Made by a program: the position numbers and the translations under genes. From assembly GCA_003604995.1 (NCBI GenBank), contig QZJD01000069.1:20302-84301 (forward strand): a DNA stretch of 64,000 nt. The letters are read 5' to 3'. Of this stretch, positions 50,465-58,870 are shown in pieces; the first letter of the stretch is position 1, and each line of letters starts with the position of its first letter. The notes beneath the pieces were generated by a model. The model did no database searches. It was not told the origin of the DNA and saw only the letters and a program-made list of their open reading frames with translations. This stretch comes from Desulfobulbus sp. (GTDB lineage Bacteria; Desulfobacterota; Desulfobulbia; Desulfobulbales; Desulfobulbaceae).

Positions 50465-51288
50465 GGCTCAGCCTCCGTTGCCGGAAATATTCCGGCGGCC
50501 CGGCCGCGTCGAAGCAGTTCCGTCACCGCCGCCCGGCCCTCCTCGCCGATCTCCAGAGAGAAATCATTCACATACAGGGAAATATGATCCCGCAGCACTG
50601 CACTGTTCATCTCCTGGGCATTCGTCCTTATATAGGCCATGCCCCCTTCCGGATTGCTCCTGGCCCAGAGGAGGCTTTCCCGGATCGCGCCCTCGATATC
50701 CGCGAGAACGCTCACGGGAAATTCTTTCCTTGCGGCAATACACCCCAGCGGAATCGGCAGCCCGGTTTCCTCTTCCCACCACCGGCCGAGATCTTGCAGG
50801 CAACAGAGCCCCTGCTCCTGGTAAGTGAAGCGGCTCTCATGGATGATCACCCCGCAATCCACCTCGCCCTTCACCACCGCCCCCATTATCCGGTCAAAGG
50901 GCAGCACGCGGAGTCGGCTAATCCCGGGCGCGTAAAGACGCAGGAGCATGGCCGCGGTGGTGTACGCTCCCGGAATGGCAATGGTGCAGGTCGCGATATC
51001 AGGCCGCCGGCCGGGTCCGGCCACCAGCAGGGGGCCGCAGCCCCGCCCCAGGGCCGCGCCGGCGGAGAGCAGAACATAGCGGTCCAGAACATGGCCCAGC
51101 GCGTGGAAAGAAAGCTTGCTCACGTCGAGCTTCCCTTCCATGGCCCAGAGGTTCAAGGTTTCCACGTCGGCATGGACCGGCGGCGCGAAGGAAATGCGAT
51201 CGCGGGAGATCAGGCCGTGGGCCAGGGCATAAAAAATAAAGGTGTCATTGGGACAGGGCGAATAGCCGATGGTCAGCGCCCTGTTCAT
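50449..51288 (-). CDS. mqnD: 1,4-dihydroxy-6-naphthoate synthase
   Basis: A 279-residue enzyme of the futalosine pathway for menaquinone. It begins MNRALTIGYSPCPNDTFIFY, a signature of MqnD, and has the periplasmic-binding-protein-like fold of MqnA/MqnD (DVETLNLWAMEGKLDVSKLS; DCGVIIHESRFTYQEQGL). It converts cyclic dehypoxanthine futalosine to dihydroxynaphthoate. The start overlaps the stop of mqnB (ATGA). Menaquinone is the likely pool for the cytochrome b/c gene at 3317. Confidence 0.94.
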   Translation of the reverse strand: MNRALTIGYSPCPNDTFIFYALAHGLISRDRISFAPPVHADVETLNLWAMEGKLDVSKLSFHALGHVLDRYVLLSAGAALGRGCGPLLVAGPGRRPDIATCTIAIPGAYTTAAMLLRLYAPGISRLRVLPFDRIMGAVVKGEVDCGVIIHESRFTYQEQGLCCLQDLGRWWEEETGLPIPLGCIAARKEFPVSVLADIEGAIRESLLWARSNPEGGMAYIRTNAQEMNSAVLRDHISLYVNDFSLEIGEEGRAAVTELLRRGRAAGIFPATEAEPWLRT

Positions 51289-51971
51289 TGCCGGGTCTCC
51301 TTTCGGGGCGTCTGCGCCAGCAGGCCAGCCAGGACCAAGGCGGCCGCTTCCCCGGCCCGGCGACAGGCCCCGCCCAACTGCCATCGGCTGGTATCCCGAT
51401 CCTCCACCAGATTGCTGATACAGCGCAGCTCAAGACACGGCAAAGCAAATTCCTTGCACACCCTGGCAACAGCCGCGCCCTCCATGTTTTCGCATAGTCC
51501 CTGATGGCGCCGGGCCAGCATCTCGCCCCGCCGGGCCGTGCCACTGGCGCAACTCACCGTGACAAAGACGCCGCGAAAATACGAAAAGCGCTCCGCGGCC
51601 AGGGCCTTTTCCGCCCGAGCCAGCAAATCGCCGTCCATCTCGAATACCCCGGGCGGCCGGAGCTTCTTACCGGCAACCGGCTCGATGCGATCACCGAGAC
51701 AGACTCCTAGGTCACCCAAAACTTCCCGCTCGGCCAGGCAGATATCCAGGAGTTCGGGAGTGTCCCCGCGGCGGGGCTGGATATAAGCGCCGGCCACGCC
51801 GATATTGACAACGCTGCTGATGGTGCCGGCATTACCGTGCAGCCAGGAAGATAACCGGACCGCCGTCTCCACCGGACCGATGCCGGTGACCAGGTTCACC
51901 ACGGATTCGTGCCGAAAGACGCTCAGCAAGGGTCCCATTTCCAGATCCGTGGCGGCGGTTACCAGCAACAT
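51285..51971 (-). CDS. mqnB: Futalosine hydrolase
   Basis: A 228-residue nucleoside-phosphorylase-like enzyme that removes hypoxanthine from futalosine. Recognisable parts: MLLVTAATDLEMGPLL at the N-terminus, NIGVAGAYIQ, and GLCENMEGAAVARVCKEFAL, where the NMEGAA segment is conserved in MTAN/MqnB proteins. The ATG at 51971 has AAGGA 6 bp upstream; longer frames to 52121 lack a site and would overlap the queA leader. It heads the mqnB-mqnD-mobA operon, divergent from queA. mqnA, mqnC and mqnE are not in the window. Confidence 0.9.
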   Translation of the reverse strand: MLLVTAATDLEMGPLLSVFRHESVVNLVTGIGPVETAVRLSSWLHGNAGTISSVVNIGVAGAYIQPRRGDTPELLDICLAEREVLGDLGVCLGDRIEPVAGKKLRPPGVFEMDGDLLARAEKALAAERFSYFRGVFVTVSCASGTARRGEMLARRHQGLCENMEGAAVARVCKEFALPCLELRCISNLVEDRDTSRWQLGGACRRAGEAAALVLAGLLAQTPRKETRQ

Positions 51972-52228
51972 GTGATTCCTTTTCAGCTCAGGCTGCGGTA
52001 TAATAACTATTTTCAGGGGCGGATACCGACCGGAAAACGGCCGGCCCGTACCCAGTGTAAATGAGCCTGCCCCTGTTTGCAAGGTCTCTCCACAGGGTGG
52101 AATGTTCGCCCAAGCCAACAATGATGATTCCGCAAAAAGTCAAAACCATGTGCATCCGTCACTGTGATTTCAACGAGTTATACGGGCAGGCGGCGTCAGC
52201 CCGGTGCTTTTTTTCAGGACCGGCGGTA

Positions 52229-53359
52229 ATGGCTGCAAAGGCGCCTGTCGCCCCTCTGAAAAATGATTTTCAACTCTCGGCCTATGATTATCATCTGCCC
52301 GAGGAAAATATCGCCCAGCATCCCGTAGACCGCAGGGACCAGTCGCGCCTGCTGGTGCTTGACTGCCCGGCCGACACCATCGCTCATCGCCGGTTTGCCG
52401 ATATCACCGAACTCCTCATGCCCGGCGACCTGCTGGTGGCCAACAATACCAGGGTCTTCCCGGCCCGACTGTTCGGGGTCAAAGAAAGCGGGGGCAAGGT
52501 GGAAATCCTTCTCCTGCACTATCCGGAAGCCCGCGCAGCCTCCGGCAAAAGCGATTTCCAGAATACGGCCGAAGCCCTGGTCCTGCTGAAAAGCTCCAAG
52601 CGGCCCCGGCCCGGCAGCAGACTTCTTTTCGGCGAGGATTTGCAGGCCACGGTCCTGGAACTTTTTCCCGACGGCAAGGTCCGGCTGGCGCTGCACTTTT
52701 CCCTGCCGACGGGACAGCATCTGGCCGACCTGCTCGCCCGCCTCGGGCAGATGCCGCTGCCGCCTTACATCAAACGGCCGGCCGGCACCACCGGCGAAGA
52801 TTTCGAGCGCTACCAGACCCGTTTCGCCGTTCACACCGGCTCGGTGGCAGCGCCCACCGCCGGACTCCACTTCTCCGATGAGCTGCTGGCGACCATCCGG
52901 GAGCGGGGCGTCACCCAGGCCACCGTCACCCTGCACGTAGGCTACGGCACCTTCGCACCGGTACGCTGCGACAACATCCACGAACACCGGATCCACGCCG
53001 AATTCGCGGAGGTTCCGCTGGAAACCGCCGAGGCGGTGAATCGAACCAGGAGGGAGGGCGGCCGGATCTGGGCCGTGGGGACGACCACCACCAGAACCCT
53101 GGAATTCTGCGCGGACGAACAGGGACGGCTCAAACCCTTTCAGGGTGCCTGTGATCTTTTTATTGTCCCCGGCTACCGGTTCAGGGTGGTGGACAACCTC
53201 ATCACCAACTTTCACCTGCCGCAGTCATCCCTTCTCTTCCTTGTATCAGCCCTGGCCGGTCGAGAACGGATCCTGGCCGCGTACGCCAGGGCGGTCGAAA
53301 TGGGGTACCGCTTCTACAGCTACGGCGACGCCATGGCGATCCTGACCAGACCTCGCTGA
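52229..53359 (+). CDS. queA: S-adenosylmethionine:tRNA ribosyltransferase-isomerase
   Basis: A 376-residue enzyme that transfers and isomerises ribose from SAM onto 7-aminomethyl-deazaguanine in tRNA to make epoxyqueuosine. Motifs: YDYHLPEENIAQHP near the N-terminus, VANNTRVFPARL, YQTRFAVHTGSVAAPTAGLH, FSDELL, VTLHVGYGTF, and ITNFHLPQSSL with the final MGYRFYSYGDAM. The ATG at 52229 gives a length close to the family (about 350) and has AGGA upstream; more upstream in-frame starts would add a non-homologous N-terminus. It is monocistronic, divergent from mqnB. Confidence 0.94.
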   Translation: MAAKAPVAPLKNDFQLSAYDYHLPEENIAQHPVDRRDQSRLLVLDCPADTIAHRRFADITELLMPGDLLVANNTRVFPARLFGVKESGGKVEILLLHYPEARAASGKSDFQNTAEALVLLKSSKRPRPGSRLLFGEDLQATVLELFPDGKVRLALHFSLPTGQHLADLLARLGQMPLPPYIKRPAGTTGEDFERYQTRFAVHTGSVAAPTAGLHFSDELLATIRERGVTQATVTLHVGYGTFAPVRCDNIHEHRIHAEFAEVPLETAEAVNRTRREGGRIWAVGTTTTRTLEFCADEQGRLKPFQGACDLFIVPGYRFRVVDNLITNFHLPQSSLLFLVSALAGRERILAAYARAVEMGYRFYSYGDAMAILTRPR

Positions 53360-53424
53360 TCTGGCTGGAGCTGCTGCGACATCCTAATCTTGATGAACCC
53401 GCAAAAACATAAAATTACGCCGCC

Positions 53425-53578
53425 GATGGCTAAGCACAAAAGTTCGATATACAGGTAAGCGAACGGAGTGAGACTCCGAGGCGTGGTGGTGTCTGCCATG
53501 CACAGGCGTACACAGGGTACGCCGAGCATTGGCCGAACCCGCCACAACGCGGTAGATCGGACTTTTTGCGACGCCATC
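53425..53578. repeat. Imperfect inverted-repeat element (about 154 bp)
   Basis: The left end GATGGCTAAGCACAAAAGTT and the reverse complement of the right end, GATGGCGTCGCAAAAAGTCC, align over about 28 bp including the following CGATxTAC. No gene lies between, and together with short flanks this fills the 324-bp gap 53360-53683. It looks like a non-autonomous mobile or REP-type repeat. The right end (ACTTTTTGCGACGCCATCA) resembles repeats I have seen in other deltaproteobacterial genomes, from memory only. Confidence 0.5.
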
Positions 53579-53683
53579 AATCTTTGACAGTTGAAAAAAC
53601 AGGTGTATACTATCCATTAATGCTCAACCGGGCTGTCATGCCGCCGAAAATCGGATGATGCCGGCAATTCAAGGAGGTTCGTC

Positions 53684-53992
53684 ATGGCAATTCAAAAGAA
53701 ATATCTGAAATCCAAACCGGTGTGCAAAGTGACCTTCCGCCTGCCGAAGGAGGCGGTGGGATCGGCCAGGAAAGTCTGCATCGTCGGAGACTTCAATGCC
53801 TGGAAAAAAAAGGCGACTCCGCTCAAAAGACTCAAAAGCGGTGAATGCAAGATCACCCTTGACCTTGCGTGCGGCAGGGAATACCAGTTCCGCTACCTGC
53901 TGGACAATACCACCTGGGAAAATGACTGGGATGCAGACAAATATGTGCCCTCAGCCTACCATGACGTGGAAAATTCGGTGGTGATCGTCTGA
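53684..53992 (+). CDS. Glycogen-binding (CBM48/AMPK-beta-like) domain protein
   Basis: A 102-residue protein consisting almost entirely of an early-set/CBM48 domain: VTFRLPKEAVGSARKVCIVG, then DFNAWKKKATPLKRL, REYQFRYLLDNTTWENDWDA and the closing NSVVIV. The family binds alpha-glucans in glycogen-metabolism enzymes, but stand-alone copies of about 100 residues are common in Deltaproteobacteria with unknown roles. CAAGGAGG lies 7 bp before the ATG, a near-perfect site. It is monocistronic and convergent with the fmdB-like gene. Confidence 0.85.
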   Translation: MAIQKKYLKSKPVCKVTFRLPKEAVGSARKVCIVGDFNAWKKKATPLKRLKSGECKITLDLACGREYQFRYLLDNTTWENDWDADKYVPSAYHDVENSVVIV

Positions 53993-54038
53993 CCGGTTCC
54001 TCTGCCGAACAGCGCCGGGCCGTTCGGCAGAGGCGCAA

Positions 54039-54062
54039 TAAAAAACCCGGCCGCAGCCGGGT
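54039..54062 (-). terminator. Rho-independent terminator of the FmdB-like gene
   Basis: ACCCGGC (54045-54051) pairs with GCCGGGT (54056-54062) across a CGCA loop. On the minus strand it runs into a T tract (complement of 54040-54045). A second inverted repeat, CTGCCGAAC facing GTTCGGCAG (54002-54030), lies beyond it and may serve the convergent CBM48 gene. Confidence 0.75.
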
Positions 54063-54085
54063 CGTGAAGCAATAAAAACCTCCGG

Positions 54086-54367
54086 TCAGGCCGCTGCCGC
54101 CGGGCAGCTCTTGCAGCCTCCGCCGCCCGGGCAAGCCGGGGGTGCGGCACTGTCCTTCTTGGCGACGGAATCGCCCTTGCCGTTGGACAAGCCGCTGTAG
54201 CCGTCGGTATACCAGCCGCCGCCCTTGAGTTGAAAGGAACTCACCGACACCAGTTTCCGTACCTCGCCTTCACAGGCCGGACAATTTTTGAGCGGTTCAT
54301 CGCTCATCCGCTGCTGCACTTCAAAGACCTTGTCGCAGGACGGGCATTCATATTCATAGACCGGCAT
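54086..54367 (-). CDS. FmdB-family zinc-ribbon protein
   Basis: A 93-residue protein with the FmdB/CxxC_CxxC_SSSS signature. MPVYEYECPSCDKVFEVQQR carries the first CxxC, NCPACEGEVRKLVSVSSF the second CxxC and the Ser-rich end. A Gly/Lys linker follows, and then a tail with further cysteines (PPACPGGGGCKSCPAAAA), unusual for the family and perhaps a second metal site. Members are thought to be regulatory, but the function is not settled. GAGGTGGGG precedes the start. Confidence 0.88.
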   Translation of the reverse strand: MPVYEYECPSCDKVFEVQQRMSDEPLKNCPACEGEVRKLVSVSSFQLKGGGWYTDGYSGLSNGKGDSVAKKDSAAPPACPGGGGCKSCPAAAA

Positions 54368-55000
54368 GACCCCACCTCATATAAAAAAATTAATAAATTA
54401 AAAAAGTTAAAGAAAAAACCGAAACGTCTTCAGTTTTTTTTCGAACCTACAATAATCCCGGCGGCCCCTGCTGTCAACCTCCGGTTGCCGAAGATACGCC
54501 CCCCTCTTCCATCGGCGCAAAAGATCCTGCCCCCCCCTCTCTCTTTACTTTTTTGCCATTAGCATTGATCCTTTTACCATGCAGCACTTCGCGCCAGCAG
54601 ATGTAATTCGAGTCCGGTGCCGGTTCCGATGCCATGGAACAGTCGTCCCGTCCAGTTGCCTCGCCAGCCATCCTCGCCGCAATGCCCCCCTTGCCCGATC
54701 CTCGCCCTAAATGACAACAATAATTGTTCTTTACTTCCCATTCCTGAAGACGTTATCGCTCTCCTCCTCTAATCCACCCTTCGGTGTTGTCATCGTAAGC
54801 GCTCTTCCTTCTCCAGATCTTTGCAACATGCCGAAAAAATACAGCGCATTGTAACGACCGCCTTTTTTGCCATCTTTTTTCAACCACCAGTAAATAAAAA
54901 AAAGAGAATAAAACAATTGCGTTTTTACAGTACATTTACTATCATGTTTCAGTTTTTATTGATAGTAACCTTGCAATCAAAAACTAGGAGATGAGGAAAA
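54368..55000. other. Intergenic region upstream of mucR-like gene
   Basis: A 633-bp stretch. The right third (about 54720-55000) is clearly AT-rich compared with the surroundings and carries the promoter of the next gene. A 65-codon minus-strand frame (54474-54671) has no ribosome binding site or recognisable features. No repeats or RNA genes were seen. Confidence 0.5.
54917..54945 (+). promoter_or_regulatory. Candidate sigma-70 promoter of the mucR-like gene
   Basis: TTGCGT (54917-54922) and TATCAT (54940-54945) are separated by exactly 17 bp, 56 bp upstream of the start codon at 55001. The surrounding AT-rich DNA is typical of MucR-family targets, so autoregulation is possible (inference). 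Confidence 0.5.
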
Positions 55001-55435
55001 ATGAGTAAATCTCTTGTTGAAATGACCGCGGAAATCGTCCAGGCGCAAATCAGCACCAAAGACATGTCCAAGGATGACATCAAGGCAGCGCTGCACGACA
55101 CCTTCCTGACCCTGAAGGGGCTGCAGGACGCTGAATTGTCGGGACACTCTCTGGACCAGGCCGAAAGCAAGCCCGCCATGGCCCCGGAAAAATCCATCCA
55201 GAAAAACCAGGTGGTCTGCCTTGAATGCGGTCAGGCCTTCAAGATGCTCTCTCCCAAGCATTTGAAAAGCCACGACTTGACTCCCAAGGAGTACCGCAAG
55301 AAATACGGCTTTTCCATGCGGCAGCCGCTGTGCGCCAAGTCTCTGTCGGAGCGGCGTTCCGCTTCCGGCAAGAGCAGAGGGCTTCCCGAGAATCTGAAAA
55401 AGGCCATTGCCGCCCGGACCAAAAAGAAAAAATAA
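55001..55435 (+). CDS. MucR/Ros-family transcriptional regulator
   Basis: A 144-residue DNA-binding protein. The N-terminal part is helical (AEIVQAQISTKDMSKDDIKA). The Ros/MucR domain has a zinc-finger-like motif VCLECGQAFKMLSPKHLKSH (CxxC...HxxxH) followed by LTPKEYRKKYGF, and the tail is Lys-rich. These proteins bind AT-rich DNA as global repressors or nucleoid-type regulators of surface polysaccharide and motility genes. GATGAGG lies 5 bp before the ATG. It is a single gene. Confidence 0.92.
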   Translation: MSKSLVEMTAEIVQAQISTKDMSKDDIKAALHDTFLTLKGLQDAELSGHSLDQAESKPAMAPEKSIQKNQVVCLECGQAFKMLSPKHLKSHDLTPKEYRKKYGFSMRQPLCAKSLSERRSASGKSRGLPENLKKAIAARTKKKK

Positions 55436-55477
55436 GCCTTCGGTTCACGCCGCCCATCCGCGCAAAGCTTTTTTTCC

Positions 55478-56266
55478 ATGATCGGCATCTTTGATTCCGG
55501 TGTCGGCGGCATGACCGTGGCCCGGGCGATAGAACATCTCTGTCCGGACCTGCCGCTGGTCTACTTCGGCGACATCGCCCGCACGCCCTACGGCTCCAAA
55601 AGTCCGGATACCATCATCAGGTATTCCCGGTTCAACACTGATTTCCTGCTGGAGCAGGGCGCGAAACTCATCGTCGTTGCCTGCAACTCGGCTTCCAGCG
55701 CGGCCGCCGACGCCCTGCGCTTCCACTATTCAGTGCCGGTTCTGGACGTCATCACCCCGGCAACGATCAAAGCGGCGGAGCTCAGCGGTGCCGGCCGAAT
55801 CGGGATCATCGGCACCAGGGCCACTGTGAAGAGCGGCATCTATCCGCAGCGGATCCGGGAGATCAGGCCTGACGCCAAGGTGTTCAGCCAGGCCTGCCCG
55901 CTCCTGGTCCCCCTGGTTGAGGAAGGATGGTTGAACAAGCGGGAGACCAAAATGATCCTGCGCGGCTACCTGCATCCCCTGCGCCTTAAAAAAATCGATA
56001 CCCTGGTCCTCGGCTGCACCCATTATCCGCTGCTCAAGCAGCTGATCGGCCCCCGGATCGGCAATCAGGTCCGGCTCATCGACTCGTCGGTGGAGATGGC
56101 CCTGCATGTGCAGGCCTATCTGGATGCCCATCCCGAGCTGAAGGAACGGCTGCGCGGCAAGGGTGGTGCCAGCCGTTTTTATGTGTCGGACTGCACCGAG
56201 GCTGTCGAACAGATGGCCGCACGAATTTTCGGCCGCCCCTTGGAACTGCAAACCATAGCGACTTGA
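55478..56266 (+). CDS. murI: Glutamate racemase
   Basis: A 262-residue enzyme making D-glutamate for peptidoglycan. Motifs: IGIFDSGVGGMTV at the N-terminus, VVACNSASSA with the first catalytic Cys, and TLVLGCTHYPLL with the second. Both cysteines and the acidic partner are present, so it should be active. There is no clear ribosome binding site before the ATG at 55478. It starts a forward group with lolA (4 bp gap), the radical-SAM gene (2 bp) and the S1 gene. Confidence 0.95.
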   Translation: MIGIFDSGVGGMTVARAIEHLCPDLPLVYFGDIARTPYGSKSPDTIIRYSRFNTDFLLEQGAKLIVVACNSASSAAADALRFHYSVPVLDVITPATIKAAELSGAGRIGIIGTRATVKSGIYPQRIREIRPDAKVFSQACPLLVPLVEEGWLNKRETKMILRGYLHPLRLKKIDTLVLGCTHYPLLKQLIGPRIGNQVRLIDSSVEMALHVQAYLDAHPELKERLRGKGGASRFYVSDCTEAVEQMAARIFGRPLELQTIAT

Positions 56267-56270
56267 GACC

Positions 56271-57014
56271 ATGTCCCCTCACTGCCTGCCAAAACGCGTT
56301 CTTTCCCTCTGGGTAATTCTCCTGGCCCTGCTCGTCCCCTGCCGACCGTTGCCGGCCCAGGAGTCCCCGGAGACCGAGACCGAGGCCCTGGCCAGAAGGC
56401 TACAGCACGTGTACGCCGGCCTGACCAGCCTGACCTTTGATTTTCAACAGGTCACCAGGACCGGCGGCCGGGAACGGAGCGGCCAGGGCAATGCCGTATT
56501 TTATAAGCCTTTGACAACGGCGGGAAAACCCGAGGCCGGCGAGCGATCGCGCAGCGTCATGCGCTGGAATTACACTGAACCCGATCGCCAGGTGATCATC
56601 AATGATGGTCGCACCCTGTCCATTTACACCGAAAAAGACCAGCAGCTGATCAGGACCCCGGCCAAGGAGCTCGAATCCGACATCACCTACGCCTTTTTTG
56701 CCGGGACCAGGAACCTGCTGGACGACTTCGAGGCTCAGGCGCCCGCGGAAGAGGTCCTCGCCTCCCGGGTCGGTGCGCCGAGAACCTTGCTGCTGGTGCC
56801 CCGCACCCCGCACAATCAGATCAAGTCGGTGCAGATCTGGCTTGATGAGCGCGACATCATCCAGCGCCTCCTGCTCACCGACCACTTTGACGCGGAAACA
56901 GAGCTGCTCTTTTCCCGGATCATGCTCAACAGCCTGCCGCCGGACGACCCCCGGCAAATAGAGGAGATCATCTCCTTTCAGCCGCCAGCGGGCACCGAAG
57001 TCATCACCCGGTAA
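56271..57014 (+). CDS. lolA: Outer-membrane lipoprotein carrier protein
   Basis: A 247-residue periplasmic protein with signal peptide (SLWVILLALLVPCRPLPA). LolA features: ARRLQHVYAGLTSLTFDFQQ, GNAVFYKPL, MRWNYTEPDRQVIINDGRTL and LYRTPAKE-like QLIRTPAKE. It should carry lipoproteins from LolCDE to the outer membrane. The fit is that of the distant LolA-like family rather than a close E. coli match, but the central strands and length agree. It is tightly packed between murI and the radical-SAM gene. Confidence 0.86.
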   Translation: MSPHCLPKRVLSLWVILLALLVPCRPLPAQESPETETEALARRLQHVYAGLTSLTFDFQQVTRTGGRERSGQGNAVFYKPLTTAGKPEAGERSRSVMRWNYTEPDRQVIINDGRTLSIYTEKDQQLIRTPAKELESDITYAFFAGTRNLLDDFEAQAPAEEVLASRVGAPRTLLLVPRTPHNQIKSVQIWLDERDIIQRLLLTDHFDAETELLFSRIMLNSLPPDDPRQIEEIISFQPPAGTEVITR

Positions 57015-57016
57015 AC

Positions 57017-58822
57017 GTGCGGGTCATCCTCGCCTCCATGCCCTGGGCGATCTTTCATCGCCCCTCCATCCAGCTGGCCGCGCTCAAGGGATACCTGCAG
57101 GCCATGGACAAAAGTATCAGCGTTACCGCCAGCCATCCCTGCCTGGCGGCGGCCGGGGCCATCGGCACCGAAGCCTACCGCCTGCTCTCCGAGCACTGCT
57201 GGGCCGGGGAGGCCCTGTACAGCAGCCTGCTTTTTCCGGAGCAGCGCGAAAGGGCCATGCGGGTCTTTCGCCGTGATCTCGGCCCCGGCACGCTCCGCCG
57301 CCTGCCGGACTTTGACCGGCTCGCCGGACAGCTCGACGAGCAGCTGGACGTTTGGCTAGCCGGCCTCTCCACGGTTGATTATGATCTGGTCGGCTTTTCC
57401 GTCTGCTTCAGCCAATTGCCGGCGACCCTGCTGGCCGCGCATCGCCTGAAGCAGCGCCGCCCGGATCTTCCGGTCGTTCTGGGCGGTTCGACCTGCGCGC
57501 CGGCCATCGCTTCCTCGCTGCTGGCCGTCTTTCCCCAAATCGACTTCATCATCACCGGCGAGGGCGAAATCCCCCTGCTGTCGCTCTGCCGATTTCTGGC
57601 CGGCAAGGATCCGGAGCCCGACGCCCGGGTTCTGACCCGTTCCCGCCCTGCCCGCGAAACCGCGGATCAGCCCTGTTCTGCTACGGTTGCCGGCCAGATC
57701 AAAGACCTCGACAGCCTGCCCATCCCGCCCTACGAAGATTATTTTACGGAACTGCGCCAATCAGGGCTGAACTTTATCCCGGAGCTCCCGCTGGAATTTT
57801 CACGGGGCTGCTGGTGGAACCGCTGCGCCTTCTGCAACCTGAACCTGCAATGGCAGGGGTTCCGGCGCAAAAGCAGCGAGCGGATGCTCAAGGAAGTGGC
57901 GGAACTGCGCAGGAACTACCGCTGCCTCGATTTCTGCTTCACCGACAACTCCCTGCCGGTCGCCGAGGCGCAGCGTTTTTTTGCCGAAACGGCAAAGCAG
58001 GATGCGGACCTCTCCTTTTTCGGCGAAATACGCATCCTGAAAAATCCCGAGGCCTACGCCCGTTACCGGCAAGGGGGACTGCGCTCCGTCCAGATCGGCA
58101 TCGAGGCCCTTGCCGACTCCCTGCTGACAAAGATAAACAAAGGGACCTCGGTCATGGACAATGTGGCGGCCATGAAGTACTGCCAGGCCGCCGGCATCCG
58201 CCTGGACGGCAATTTGATCGTTGAATTTCCTTCCAGCACGAGCGAGGAGGTCGCGGAAACCCTGCGCGTCCTCGATTTTGTCCTGCCCTTCCGTCCTCTT
58301 GCCGCCGCCTCTTTCTTTCTCGGGCACGGCAGCCCGGTCTGGCAACGGCCGGCGGACTTCGGGCTCACTGGACGCGGCCAGCATCCCTGGAACCGCGACC
58401 TGTACCCCCGGGAGGTCCTCGCCCGGCTCTCCATGCTCATCGACACGGGTAAAGGCGGGCGCGGACGCCAACGAGACCTCTGGCAACCGGTCAGAAAAAA
58501 AATGAGGGAATGGTCAGCGTTCCACCGGCAGCGGTCCGAGCAGGGACCGGCCCTCAGCTACCGCGACGGCGGCGACTTCCTGATCATTCGCCAGGAGCGG
58601 CCGGGCCAGCCGGTCCTTCACCACCGCCTGCACGGCCTTTCCCGGGAACTGTACCTCGCCTGCGCCACCCCGGCGACGAAAAAAGACTTGCTCAAAAAAG
58701 GCAAGTCGATTACCGGTCAGCAGCTTGACGCCTTTCTGGGCGATCTGGAACAAAAACAGCTCCTGTTCCGTCACGGCGACCTTTCCCTGGCCCTGGCGGT
58801 CCGGGTGCCAAAGCGGCCCTGA
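57017..58822 (+). CDS. B12-binding radical SAM protein, RiPP-maturation-like
   Basis: A 601-residue enzyme. The N-terminus (VILASMPWAIFHRPSIQLAA) and the radical-SAM site RGCWWNRCAFCNLN resemble the 'RiPP maturation radical SAM protein 1' group. A B12-binding domain lies at about 115-205. The cluster cysteines are C265, C270 and C273, a CX4CX2C spacing rather than the usual CX3CX2C (or the longer form of that RiPP group). It should generate a 5'-deoxyadenosyl radical, perhaps for C-methylation. The start is GTG at 57017, 2 bp after lolA. No precursor peptide gene was found nearby, so the substrate is unknown. Confidence 0.83.
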   Translation: MRVILASMPWAIFHRPSIQLAALKGYLQAMDKSISVTASHPCLAAAGAIGTEAYRLLSEHCWAGEALYSSLLFPEQRERAMRVFRRDLGPGTLRRLPDFDRLAGQLDEQLDVWLAGLSTVDYDLVGFSVCFSQLPATLLAAHRLKQRRPDLPVVLGGSTCAPAIASSLLAVFPQIDFIITGEGEIPLLSLCRFLAGKDPEPDARVLTRSRPARETADQPCSATVAGQIKDLDSLPIPPYEDYFTELRQSGLNFIPELPLEFSRGCWWNRCAFCNLNLQWQGFRRKSSERMLKEVAELRRNYRCLDFCFTDNSLPVAEAQRFFAETAKQDADLSFFGEIRILKNPEAYARYRQGGLRSVQIGIEALADSLLTKINKGTSVMDNVAAMKYCQAAGIRLDGNLIVEFPSSTSEEVAETLRVLDFVLPFRPLAAASFFLGHGSPVWQRPADFGLTGRGQHPWNRDLYPREVLARLSMLIDTGKGGRGRQRDLWQPVRKKMREWSAFHRQRSEQGPALSYRDGGDFLIIRQERPGQPVLHHRLHGLSRELYLACATPATKKDLLKKGKSITGQQLDAFLGDLEQKQLLFRHGDLSLALAVRVPKRP

Positions 58823-58870
58823 CACCTGCCCGCCGGCCGGGCAAAACCCTTCGTACCAACTGGAAGAATC

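Noticed and set aside
54474-54671. 65-codon minus-strand frame upstream of the mucR-like gene
   Set aside because: No ribosome binding site, no signal or domain; unusual composition but not enough to call a gene.
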